A model generated the notes under the pieces. The model had not been told where the DNA came from and ran no database searches. It was given only the letters and a program-made list of their open reading frames with translations. From a virus: a DNA stretch of 28,735 bases. Position 1 is the first letter of the stretch, and every line of letters starts with the position of its first letter. Made by a program: the position numbers and the translations under genes. Location of the stretch: positions 1 through 28,735 of the IMG/VR virus record IMGVR_UViG_3300045931_000290; one strand, given 5' to 3'. Of this stretch, positions 12,652 to 19,774 are shown one piece after another.

Positions 12652-13773
12652 ATGTCCACCACGGCCGAGCCGTTCGAGCTCGACACCACCACCACCGAGA
12701 TCACCGCGCCCCTCGGCTCGATGCTCGAAGCGCAGACCCGCGGCGAGATCGACATCCAGGTCGCCACCGCCAAGCGCTTCCCGCGCTCGCTGCGCACCTT
12801 CCACCAGGAAGCCCTGGAGATGGTCACCCTCACCGAGCAGATCGCCGAGCAGTGCTTCTATGCCCTGCCGCGCGACGGCAAGACGATCGAAGGCCCCTCC
12901 GCCCGCTTCGCCGAGATCATCGCCTCGGCCTGGGGCCACATGCGCATCGAGGGCCGCATCGTCCACGAAGACGATCGGTTCGTGACCGGCCGCGGCGTGT
13001 CCTGGGACATGCAGCGCAACGTCGCGATCGCCTACGAGGTCCGCCGCAAGATCACCGGGAAGACCAACCGCAAGTACTCCGACGACATGGTCACCGTCAC
13101 CGGCAACGCCGCGGCGTCGATCGCGCTCCGGAACGCCGTGCTGAAGAACATCCCGAAGGCGTACTGGGAGCCGCTCTACCTCGCGGCCCGCCAGGTCGCC
13201 GTGGGCAACGCGCAGACGCTCGTCGATCGGCGGGCGCACATGCTCGCCTACTTCCAGAAGATGGGCGTGCCGCCGGCGCGCGTGTTCGCCACACTCGGCG
13301 TCACCGGCGAAGCCGACGTGACGCTCGACCAGCTCGCGACGCTGAAGGGCCTCGCGACGGCGATCAAGGAAGGCGACACGACCGTCGATCAGGCGTTCCC
13401 GCCGGAGGGCGCCCCGGCCGTGGCCAACGGCCAGGCGCCGGAGCGGAAGTCGGCCGACACCAGCAAGCCCACGTCGGGCATCGCCACGGCCACCGTCACG
13501 GCCCTGTGGGAAGCCAAGACCGCGAAAGGGCACCCGAAGCGCTACGAGGTCGTGGCCGGCGGCATCGTGTATCACACGCACGACCTGGCGATCGCGGACC
13601 GGGCGACGCTGCTGTCGAAGGGGGGCGCGCGGGTGCAGCTGCGGTGGACGCTGGCCGAGCCGTTCGGGCGTCGGCTCGAGGCGGTGGACGCCGTCGAGGC
13701 CCCGCCGCGCGAGCGCGAGCCCGGCGACGAACCCGACGATCCCACGCCGGCCCAGAGTGACATCGGCTTCTGA
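12652..13773 (+). CDS. Phage recombination protein, candidate single-strand annealing (RecT/Red-beta-like)
   Basis: 373 residues behind a good GAGGAGG site. The conserved part is residues about 30-200: RTFHQEALEMVTLTEQIAEQC, then DGKTIEGPSARFAEIIASAWG, then KYSDDMVTVTGNAAASIALRN. I know this as a widespread phage protein encoded beside RecB-like exonucleases, but I cannot show homology to RecT by eye. The C-terminal third has a low-complexity linker and a small beta domain (RYEVVAGGIVYHTHDLA). It lies 5 bases upstream of an exonuclease gene, the usual arrangement of a two-gene phage recombination system. Confidence 0.5.
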   Translation: MSTTAEPFELDTTTTEITAPLGSMLEAQTRGEIDIQVATAKRFPRSLRTFHQEALEMVTLTEQIAEQCFYALPRDGKTIEGPSARFAEIIASAWGHMRIEGRIVHEDDRFVTGRGVSWDMQRNVAIAYEVRRKITGKTNRKYSDDMVTVTGNAAASIALRNAVLKNIPKAYWEPLYLAARQVAVGNAQTLVDRRAHMLAYFQKMGVPPARVFATLGVTGEADVTLDQLATLKGLATAIKEGDTTVDQAFPPEGAPAVANGQAPERKSADTSKPTSGIATATVTALWEAKTAKGHPKRYEVVAGGIVYHTHDLAIADRATLLSKGGARVQLRWTLAEPFGRRLEAVDAVEAPPREREPGDEPDDPTPAQSDIGF

Positions 13774-13778
13774 GGCCC

Positions 13779-14408
13779 ATGCACACGGTCCCGCGCGATC
13801 CGCTCACCTTCGACGCCGCGACGCACACCTACACGCTCGACGGCGTGCGCGTCCCCAGCGTCACGGACATCTTGCGCCTGGCCGGGTTTCTCGACTTCTC
13901 CCGCATCCCGGCCGACATCCTCGACGCCGCCCAAGAGCGCGGCACCCTCGTCCACGAGGCCCTCCACTACCTCGCCGACGACGACCTCCACCCCGACTCC
14001 GTCCCGGACGCCATCCGCGGGTACGTCGAGGCCGGCATCGCCTTCCGCCGCACCGCCGGCTTCTCCGTCGTCGCCGCCGAGCTCCGCGTCTTCTCGCGCA
14101 CCTGGCAGCTCGCCGGCACCGTCGACCTGGTCGGCTACTGGGACGGCGAGGACGCGTGCCTCGCCGACTACAAGACGGGCGACCCGGCCGACGTCGCGGC
14201 CGACCTGCAGCTGGCGGCCTACGTGGAGCTCCTGAAGGAGATGCGGCCGGACCTCGGGATCGTGAAGCGCGTGTCGGTGCGGCTCACGAAGGACGGGGCG
14301 TTTCACGTGGAACCGTACGACGACGACCACACCGAGGATTGGGAAGTCTTTCGCGCGGCGTTGACGACCGTCACCGAGCGCCGGCGCCGGCAGAAACGGA
14401 CATGGTGA
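13779..14408 (+). CDS. RecB-like PD-(D/E)XK exonuclease
   Basis: 209 residues. The sequence shows the RecB-family order: GTLVHEALHY (His59-Glu60), AELRVFS (Glu101), GTVDLVGYWDGED (Asp116), CLADYKTGD (Asp130, Lys132) and the QxxxY motif (Gln144, Tyr148, LQLAAY). It should degrade one strand of a DNA end and hand the other to the annealing protein encoded just upstream. No iron-sulphur cysteines are present, unlike the nuclease at 9845. The stop overlaps the next ATG as TGATG. Confidence 0.8.
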   Translation: MHTVPRDPLTFDAATHTYTLDGVRVPSVTDILRLAGFLDFSRIPADILDAAQERGTLVHEALHYLADDDLHPDSVPDAIRGYVEAGIAFRRTAGFSVVAAELRVFSRTWQLAGTVDLVGYWDGEDACLADYKTGDPADVAADLQLAAYVELLKEMRPDLGIVKRVSVRLTKDGAFHVEPYDDDHTEDWEVFRAALTTVTERRRRQKRTW

Positions 14409-14587
14409 TGACCCCAGAGGCCTTGTATGCCACCGTCCAGGCGATGACGCGTTACGGCGGGTCCTTCGTCCGACAGCTCGCAGAGCTCGTGCGCCTGGCC
14501 GACGACGACAACCGCGCGCGCCTGCTTCAGGCGTTCCCCGAGTACTTCGAACGCTACCGACAACGCGCCGAGGCCGACACCGTATGA
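14408..14587 (+). CDS. Small helical early protein (59 residues)
   Basis: I chose the ATG at 14408 because it overlaps the exonuclease stop as TGATG; an in-frame ATG at 14402 is also possible. It reads MTPEALYATVQAMTRYGGSF, then VRQLAELVRLADDDNRARLL, then a short acidic/aromatic end (FPEYFERYR). Entirely helical, it resembles small proteins found beside recombination genes in many temperate phages. The function is unknown. Its stop overlaps the HNH gene start (ATGA). Confidence 0.55.
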   Translation: MTPEALYATVQAMTRYGGSFVRQLAELVRLADDDNRARLLQAFPEYFERYRQRAEADTV

Positions 14588-15093
14588 CACTCCGGCGTGA
14601 GGCACCAACCGCCGCCGTCAGAATCCGCGCGATGAAGCGGGATCGATTTCGCTGCACCTACTGCGGCGTTCCGGGAACAGATGCAGAGCTGGAAATAGAT
14701 CACATCATCGCGGTTTCAAATGGCGGCAGTCATCACATAAGTAATCTGACTACAGCGTGCAGAACGTGCAATCAGTTGAAAGGCTCCTCCGAAGGACAGC
14801 CACCAATCATACGTAATGGAACAGGGAAGCGCGGGTTAATTGGGATGTGTATTCACCGCCTCAAGGACGGTCGGATCAATAACCAGGGCCAAATTATCGC
14901 AGAAGACGGCGACATGGTTCTTGTTCAGCTCTACGAATGGTTCTGTGGAAGCCCAACTGTTGTCGTTCCTATCCCAAAGACGGTTATCTATTCGGAAGAG
15001 TGCCGAATTTACAGAGACCACGAATCAATGAACAGTGCGTACGAGATTGAGGCTAGAGGTCGTAACTCAGCTTTCGACCGGGGAGAACTATAG
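14584..15093 (+). CDS. Free-standing HNH endonuclease with extra C-terminal domain
   Basis: 169 residues. The HNH fold is residues about 15-60: RFRCTYCGVPG, then ELEIDHIIAVSNGGSHH, then NLTTACRTCNQLKG, with two CxxC pairs and the catalytic DH. Residues about 80-150 form a second small domain (GQIIAEDGDMVLVQLYEWFCG) of a kind I associate with phage proteins of unknown function. The gene is much less GC-rich than its neighbours and uses AT-ending codons, which marks it as an acquired, homing-type element. Its start has nonetheless become coupled to the upstream stop. Confidence 0.75.
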   Translation: MTLRREAPTAAVRIRAMKRDRFRCTYCGVPGTDAELEIDHIIAVSNGGSHHISNLTTACRTCNQLKGSSEGQPPIIRNGTGKRGLIGMCIHRLKDGRINNQGQIIAEDGDMVLVQLYEWFCGSPTVVVPIPKTVIYSEECRIYRDHESMNSAYEIEARGRNSAFDRGEL

Positions 15094-15774
15094 ATGCCCC
15101 CTGCAGCCGCCGCTGCGCCGCCCGTCGACACGCGCCCGATCGAGTCCGAGATCGCCCCGGCCCTCGCCGCCGCCCGCGGCCTCGCCGTCCTCGACCCCGC
15201 CTCCTACGCCCTCGCCGGCCAGGAGCTCGTCCGCCTCGCCACCGCCGAACGCCGCATCGCCGACTGGTTCCGCCCGCTCCGCGACGCCGCACACAAAGCC
15301 TGGAAAGTCCTCTGCGACCGCGAGCGCGAGGTCCTGACGCCCCTCACCCAGGAGATCGCCCGCCTCAAACGCGAGCGCGTCACCTGGAAGGCCGCCGACG
15401 ACCAGCGCCGCCGCGACGAGGAACGCCGCCTCGCCGACGCGGAGAAGCGGCGCGCGGAAGAGGCCGCGGCCGCCAAAGCCAAGCAGCTCGAGGACCGCGG
15501 CCAGGTCGCCCAGGCAGCGCAGGTCCTGGAGCGCGCGATCGCCGCGCCGCCGCCGGCCGTCGTCCTGCCCGACAGCACGCCGAAGGTCGCCGGCATCAGC
15601 GCGCGCAAGGTCTGGCGGTTCCGCGTCGTGGACGAGGCGCTCGTCCCGCGCGAGTACCTCAAAGTCGATGAGACGAAGGTCGGCGCCTACGTGCGCGCGA
15701 TGAAGAGCACCGGGGCGATTCCCGGGATCGAGATTTACAGCGAGGACGACGAGAGCGTCAGAAGGATCGGCTGA
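15094..15774 (+). CDS. Coiled-coil early phage protein
   Basis: 226 residues beginning right after the HNH stop. Residues about 60-150 are a long charged helix (IARLKRERVTWKAADDQRRRD, then AEKRRAEEAAAAKAKQLEDR) that should form a coiled coil. The C-terminal part (VWRFRVVDEALVPREYLKVD, then VRAMKSTGAIPGIEIYSEDD) is a conserved small domain common in temperate phages near recombination genes. A Gam-like or nuclease-associated role has been suggested for such genes by position only. I cannot assign a function. Confidence 0.6.
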   Translation: MPPAAAAAPPVDTRPIESEIAPALAAARGLAVLDPASYALAGQELVRLATAERRIADWFRPLRDAAHKAWKVLCDREREVLTPLTQEIARLKRERVTWKAADDQRRRDEERRLADAEKRRAEEAAAAKAKQLEDRGQVAQAAQVLERAIAAPPPAVVLPDSTPKVAGISARKVWRFRVVDEALVPREYLKVDETKVGAYVRAMKSTGAIPGIEIYSEDDESVRRIG

Positions 15775-15813
15775 ATCTGTCCGCGTTGGTCAGACCAATG
15801 GAGCCACAACGGA

Positions 15814-16869
15814 ATGTGGGTCAAACTCGACGACGCCTTTCCTGAGCATCGCAAGATCGAAGAGGCCGCGCGCGCCCTCGGCCGCTTCGGCGTCAGCCGC
15901 GCCATCGCCGTGTATGTCGAGGGCCTCTGCTACGCCGCGCGCAACCTGACCGACGGCTTCCTCTCCGCGCGCATCGTCGCCAAGCTCTACACCGACCCGG
16001 CGCCGCAGCAGGTCGCCCGCGCACTCGCCACCGTCGGCCTCTGGGAACCCGTCGAGGGCGGCTATCAGATCCACGACTACGGGCACTACAACCCCACGTC
16101 CCAGGAGGTCAAGGAGAAGCGGGAGTGGGACCGAAAACGGAAGTCCCTCTACAGCGACCCTGACCTCGTCGTCGCGATTCGCACGCGCGATCAGGACCGC
16201 TGCCGCTATTGCGGTGAGCGTGTGAACTGGACCGACCGTCGCGGCCCAGGCGGCGGGCAGTTCGATCACGTCGTGCCCAGAGGCGACAACTCGATGAGCA
16301 ACGTCGTCGTCGCCTGTCGCGGCTGCAACAACCGGAAGGGAGATCGGACACCCAAGCAAGCTCGGATGGTTCTTCTCGATGAGAACCAAGTCGGACCTAG
16401 TTCTGAGAGCCCAATAGGACCTAGTTCAGAACTAGTTCCCAAGAACCAAATAGGAACTAGTTCGGAACCAGTTCCCCCTCGCGGGGGCGCGCGGCGCGAT
16501 CGCGATCCCGTCCCGTCCCCAGATCCGGATCCGGATCCCAGCAGAGGTACTCCTCCCCCCAGTGTGTCTTCGTCGAACAGGCCGCCTGCGGCGGCAGACA
16601 CACGGCGCGGGGCGCTCTCGATCGGCTCACATAAAGCCCACGCGAGTTGCGGCCGGCCCTGCGTCCCGGCGTTCCTGCACGCCGAATTCCGGCAAAATCT
16701 CGGCGGCGATGAGGACGCCAACGACCGCGAGTTACGCGCGTGGTACGGGCGCGTCATGGACGAATGGCACGGGAAAACCATCCCGCTGGACGGCGTAAAG
16801 TTCTGGCGTCGGGCGTTTGAATCCTGGCAGAAAACCGAGGCAGAGGAGGCGATGTGGAAGGCCATGTAA
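15814..16869 (+). CDS. Phage replisome-organiser-like protein with internal HNH domain
   Basis: 351 residues. Residues 1-95 match the N-terminal winged-helix type of phage replication initiators (MWVKLDDAFPEHRKIEEAAR, then GLWEPVEGGYQIHDYGHYN). Residues about 120-175 are an HNH nuclease domain (RCRYCGERVNW, then GGQFDHVVPRGD, then VVACRGCNNRKG). A low-complexity linker with GPSSE/GTSSE repeats follows, encoded by iteron-like DNA, then a DP repeat and a C-terminal domain (ELRAWYGRVMDEWHG, then VKFWRRAFESW). It probably opens the phage origin and recruits helicase. The embedded HNH is unusual. It overlaps the next gene by 16 bases. Confidence 0.65.
   Translation: MWVKLDDAFPEHRKIEEAARALGRFGVSRAIAVYVEGLCYAARNLTDGFLSARIVAKLYTDPAPQQVARALATVGLWEPVEGGYQIHDYGHYNPTSQEVKEKREWDRKRKSLYSDPDLVVAIRTRDQDRCRYCGERVNWTDRRGPGGGQFDHVVPRGDNSMSNVVVACRGCNNRKGDRTPKQARMVLLDENQVGPSSESPIGPSSELVPKNQIGTSSEPVPPRGGARRDRDPVPSPDPDPDPSRGTPPPSVSSSNRPPAAADTRRGALSIGSHKAHASCGRPCVPAFLHAEFRQNLGGDEDANDRELRAWYGRVMDEWHGKTIPLDGVKFWRRAFESWQKTEAEEAMWKAM
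16394..16474. repeat. Iteron-like repeats, candidate phage replication origin
   Basis: Five 10-base units occur in 81 bases: GACCTAGTTC (16394, 16418), GAACTAGTTC (16429, 16454, both perfect palindromes) and GAACCAGTTC (16465). Unit starts are spaced 24, 11, 25 and 11 bases. Repeats inside the replication-initiator gene are the arrangement of the lambda origin in gene O. They are less GC-rich than the surroundings. Confidence 0.5.
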
Positions 16870-17363
16870 TCGCCGCCGCGCCCCCCCTGCCGGAGTGGTT
16901 CAAGACCACCCTCCGCGAATTTTTCCTGTGCTGGCGGCAGACCGTCACGGTCGAGATGGGCCGCGCGTACTGGGCCACCCTGAGCGACTGCGACCCGCAC
17001 GACGTCGCGGCCGCCGCCCTGGATCTCAGGCGCGGTGCGGGCGGCGAGTGGCCTCCGAGCGCGAGCACCTGGCACCAGGTTGCGGACCAGATCGGGCGCG
17101 ATCGTCGGCTGCGCGAGACCATCCAGCTGGGACGAGAACAGCACTGGCGCGCAGAGTGTCAGGACTGCGACGACACCGGCTGGCAGAGCCTGGAATGCAC
17201 CGCCACGGCCCGCTGTGGTCGACCCCGCTGTGACCAGGCCGAGGAAGCCTTCACGCATGGCTACGCGGCCGTGTGCCCCTGCCGTCCGACCAACAGCACG
17301 TATCAGCGTTCGCGTGACCGTGAGCGCACCAGCGCGCGACGCGAGAGGAGCCGCACCGCATGA
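16854..17363 (+). CDS. Replication-module zinc protein, possible helicase-loader analogue
   Basis: 169 residues. The N-terminal half (WFKTTLREFFLCWRQTVTVE, then HDVAAAALDLRRG, then EWPPSASTWHQVADQI) resembles the helical N-terminus seen in phage helicase-loading proteins. The second half is cysteine-rich: CQDCDDTGW, CTATARCGRPRCD and AVCPCRP, with nearby histidines, enough for two zinc sites. It overlaps the replisome-organiser gene by 16 bases, so the pair are likely produced together, as initiator and loader are in other phages. There is no P-loop, so it would not be a DnaC-type ATPase. The assignment rests partly on position. Confidence 0.45.
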   Translation: MEGHVIAAAPPLPEWFKTTLREFFLCWRQTVTVEMGRAYWATLSDCDPHDVAAAALDLRRGAGGEWPPSASTWHQVADQIGRDRRLRETIQLGREQHWRAECQDCDDTGWQSLECTATARCGRPRCDQAEEAFTHGYAAVCPCRPTNSTYQRSRDRERTSARRERSRTA

Positions 17364-18193
17364 CCACCAGGACGAGCAACCCCAACGGGAAGGACCGCGA
17401 CGCCGAGCGGCACGCGCGGCGCCGCAAGCCCCGCTCGCACACCGTGCCGCATCCGAAGGACCCCGCGCCCGTCGAGGATCCGCCCGTCGAGGCCGCGCCA
17501 ACCGTCATCACCCAGGCTGCCGAGATCCTCGAGCAAGAGCAGGCCACGGAGCCGCCGCCGGCGCTTCATCCCGGCGTCAACGAGGACGAACGCGAACGGC
17601 TCCGCGAGGCGCTGCGTCGCTGTGAGGCCGCCAACGCCGAGCTCGCGCGCGCCACCGATCGCCGCAAGCGCGCGCAGGCCGAGGTCGACGCCGCGAACAC
17701 GCGCCTGCAGACCCTCGTCGCCGAGATCAGCAGCGGCACCGGACAGCCGTCGCTGCCGTTCTCTGTCGCCGACCAGGAGGCCGACCGCAACGCGATGCTG
17801 CAGGCCGACCGCGAGGCGAACACGCCGGCGCTGATCGAGCGCCTAAAGCGCTTCGGCTGGATCCTCACGCGCGAGCAGCTTGACGCGCTGGCGCACGCGC
17901 AGCGTCACGAGCTCGCCGAGTATGTGAAGCGATCCGAGGCCGCGATCCTCGACGCGACGCAGCTCCACAACGTCGCGCTGCCGGCGGTCCTCGCGTCGAT
18001 GCACGTCGCCGACGACCCGCCGCCCGGCGAAGAGCGCCAGCACTGCACCCTGTGCGGGATGATGCTCCAGGCGCATCCGGTCGACTTCTGGGTGCCGGGT
18101 CTGCGCATCGGCAGCGACTGTCCCGGCGAGGACGTCAGCGGCGAGCGCGACACCGCGCTGGTCACCGCCGACGAGGAGCACGCCGCGTCATGA
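17360..18193 (+). CDS. Early protein with coiled coil and C-terminal zinc-binding motif
   Basis: 277 residues, coupled to the previous gene by ATGA. Residues 1-30 are very basic, 30-75 low-complexity, and about 75-125 a coiled coil (ERLREALRRCEAANAELARA). The rest is helical until HCTLCGMMLQAHPVDFWVPG and IGSDCPGED, which supply cysteines for a zinc site. I do not recognise the family. Placement between replication and resolvase genes suggests DNA metabolism. Confidence 0.5.
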   Translation: MTTRTSNPNGKDRDAERHARRRKPRSHTVPHPKDPAPVEDPPVEAAPTVITQAAEILEQEQATEPPPALHPGVNEDERERLREALRRCEAANAELARATDRRKRAQAEVDAANTRLQTLVAEISSGTGQPSLPFSVADQEADRNAMLQADREANTPALIERLKRFGWILTREQLDALAHAQRHELAEYVKRSEAAILDATQLHNVALPAVLASMHVADDPPPGEERQHCTLCGMMLQAHPVDFWVPGLRIGSDCPGEDVSGERDTALVTADEEHAAS

Positions 18194-18792
18194 CCCGCCT
18201 GCTCGCAATCGACCCGGGACCGACCGCGTCTGCGTATGTGCTCTACGTGCACGAACGCGACCCCATGACCCGCCGCAACGTGCTCGAGCGCCCTCTCCTC
18301 GAGCACGCCAAGGAGGCGAACGAGACCGTGCTGGCCAGGATCTACCGGGTCGCCGCAGAGAACCGCGGCGGGCGATGGGTCGACCAGGTTTGCATCGAGA
18401 AAATCGAATCGTTCGGGATGGCGGTCGGCGAAGACGTCTTTGAGACCGTCTTCTGGTCGGGCCGCTTCGCCGAGGCCTGGTGTTCGTACGACGCGGCCGG
18501 CGTGGCGCGTGTGCCACGCGGCGAGGTCAAGATGCACCTGTGTCGCTCGATGCGCGCGAAGGACCCCAACATCCGCGCCGCGCTGATCGATCGGTTCGGT
18601 CAGCCCGGCACCCGCAAGGCACCAGGCAGGGTCTACGGCGTCACGGGCGATGTCTGGTCCGCCCTGGCCGTCGCCGTCACCGTGGCCGAGGGCGGTCACG
18701 TCGAACGCGGGCTCAAGGTGCGACCGCCGAGACCGCCGAGGCTGCGTGAGGTCGATGCACTGGATGACCCGCGGGCGCCGTTGTTCCCATGA
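18190..18792 (+). CDS. RuvC-like Holliday-junction resolvase
   Basis: 200 residues from an ATG overlapping the previous stop (ATGA). The RNase H-like fold is shown by RLLAIDPGPTASAYVL (Asp8), VCIEKIESFGM (Glu70) and VYGVTGDVWSALAVAV (Asp154), the acidic residues spaced as in RuvC. It should cut four-way junctions and branches in replicated phage DNA before packaging. That fits its place between the recombination genes and the HNH/terminase genes. The C-terminus is an unusual proline-rich basic extension. Confidence 0.7.
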   Translation: MTRLLAIDPGPTASAYVLYVHERDPMTRRNVLERPLLEHAKEANETVLARIYRVAAENRGGRWVDQVCIEKIESFGMAVGEDVFETVFWSGRFAEAWCSYDAAGVARVPRGEVKMHLCRSMRAKDPNIRAALIDRFGQPGTRKAPGRVYGVTGDVWSALAVAVTVAEGGHVERGLKVRPPRPPRLREVDALDDPRAPLFP

Positions 18793-18810
18793 CTCCTGAA
18801 CTCTGACACC

Positions 18811-19218
18811 ATGCCGATCTGTCTGGAGCGCGGCTGCCCTCGCCTCGTCACACGCGGTCGCTGCCCCGCGCACGCCCAGGCCAAGGAGCGCACCCGAGGC
18901 ACCGCGCATCAGCGTGGCTTCACGTCACACTGGCACAACACATTCAAGCCACACTTCCGAAACCTCCTGCTCGAGCAGGACATCCCGCCCGTCTGTGGGG
19001 CGACGCTGCCGACCGGACCTCAGACGAGTGACAGCCGATGCAAGGCGGACGGTGTGCTGACGTTCGACTCGTTGCACCATGACCATGAGCCCCCGTTGAC
19101 ACCGCACGAGCGGCAGCATCGGGCCGCGGTCGAGGACCCGCAGCGTATCCAGTTGCTGTGCGCGGCGTGTCACGCGGCCAAGACGCGACGGCAGCACGGG
19201 GGGACCCCGGGGGGGTGA
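18811..19218 (+). CDS. HNH endonuclease of the packaging module
   Basis: 135 residues. The N-terminus has a small Cys/His cluster (CLERGCPRLVTRGRCPAH). The HNH core is FDSLHHDHEPPLTPHERQH followed by IQLLCAACHAAKTRR, with the catalytic H-D-H and a CxxC zinc pair. HNH proteins encoded directly beside terminase genes in HK97-like phages stimulate terminase cutting of the packaging site. Its position about 100 bases before TerS fits that role. Confidence 0.75.
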   Translation: MPICLERGCPRLVTRGRCPAHAQAKERTRGTAHQRGFTSHWHNTFKPHFRNLLLEQDIPPVCGATLPTGPQTSDSRCKADGVLTFDSLHHDHEPPLTPHERQHRAAVEDPQRIQLLCAACHAAKTRRQHGGTPGG

Positions 19219-19304
19219 GCCGAAAGGTCCATCGAGGGCGTCCAAAAACCGTGTCGGAGGTCGGAAACGTTCTCTACGAGATGTGGATTGGTGAGCAGGG
19301 CTAG
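19215..19304 (+). CDS. Possible tiny protein (29 residues) between HNH and TerS
   Basis: A GTG overlapping the HNH stop (GTGA), behind a run of Gs, opens a frame reading MSRKVHRGRPKTVSEVGNVL and ending YEMWIGEQG. The composition looks protein-like, but the length gives little support. It is otherwise the only content of the 100-base gap before TerS. Confidence 0.2.
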   Translation: MSRKVHRGRPKTVSEVGNVLYEMWIGEQG

Positions 19305-19318
19305 AAAGGCCGGTCGAG

Positions 19319-19774
19319 ATGCCCGGACCTCCTCCGAAAGATCCGAAGCTGCGGCAGCGGACGAATCGCGTGACGACGGCGGCGACCTTGACGCTGGCGA
19401 GTGGGGCCAGGCGGGTCCGGCGGCCGCCGCTGCCGCGGCGTGGGCCTGACGGTCCGGCGTGGCACCCAGACACCGTCTGGTTCTGGTCGAAGGTGTGGGA
19501 GTCGCCGATGGCGTCGGAGTTCATCGCGGCCGACGTGCCGGGGCTGCTGTTGGTGGCGCAGCTCGTGGATCGGTTCAACTACGGCGAGGTCGCGCTGGCG
19601 GCGGAAATCCGACTTCAAAGGCAATGTTTTGGGCTGACGCCACTGGATCGGCGTCGGTTACAGTGGCAAATCGAGAAGGTGTCCGAAGCGGAGCGCCGTC
19701 GCACCAAGAGGATGCCGGCACCGGCTGGGACGGCGACCCGCGATCCGCGACGCGTGCTGCGGGCGGTGACATGA
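19319..19774 (+). CDS. terS: Terminase small subunit (P27-like)
   Basis: 151 residues. It begins MPGPPPKDPKLRQRTNR, the basic proline-rich start typical of P27-family small terminases. A helical middle follows (WFWSKVWESPMASEFIAADV, then GLLLVAQLVDRFNYG) and a basic C-terminus. The small subunit binds the packaging site on phage DNA and brings it to the large subunit. The stop overlaps the TerL start as ATGA, which supports the identification. Confidence 0.75.
   Translation: MPGPPPKDPKLRQRTNRVTTAATLTLASGARRVRRPPLPRRGPDGPAWHPDTVWFWSKVWESPMASEFIAADVPGLLLVAQLVDRFNYGEVALAAEIRLQRQCFGLTPLDRRRLQWQIEKVSEAERRRTKRMPAPAGTATRDPRRVLRAVT

Noticed and set aside
12403-14657. Long minus-strand open frames opposite the annealing protein and exonuclease genes
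   Set aside because: Composition is that of a shadow frame, and the plus strand carries conserved motifs and good ribosome binding sites.
16518-16542. GGATCC/GATCCG tandem repeat as a regulatory element
   Set aside because: It is a short run encoding Asp-Pro dipeptides in a low-complexity linker; nothing points to a DNA-level role beyond the neighbouring iteron-like block.
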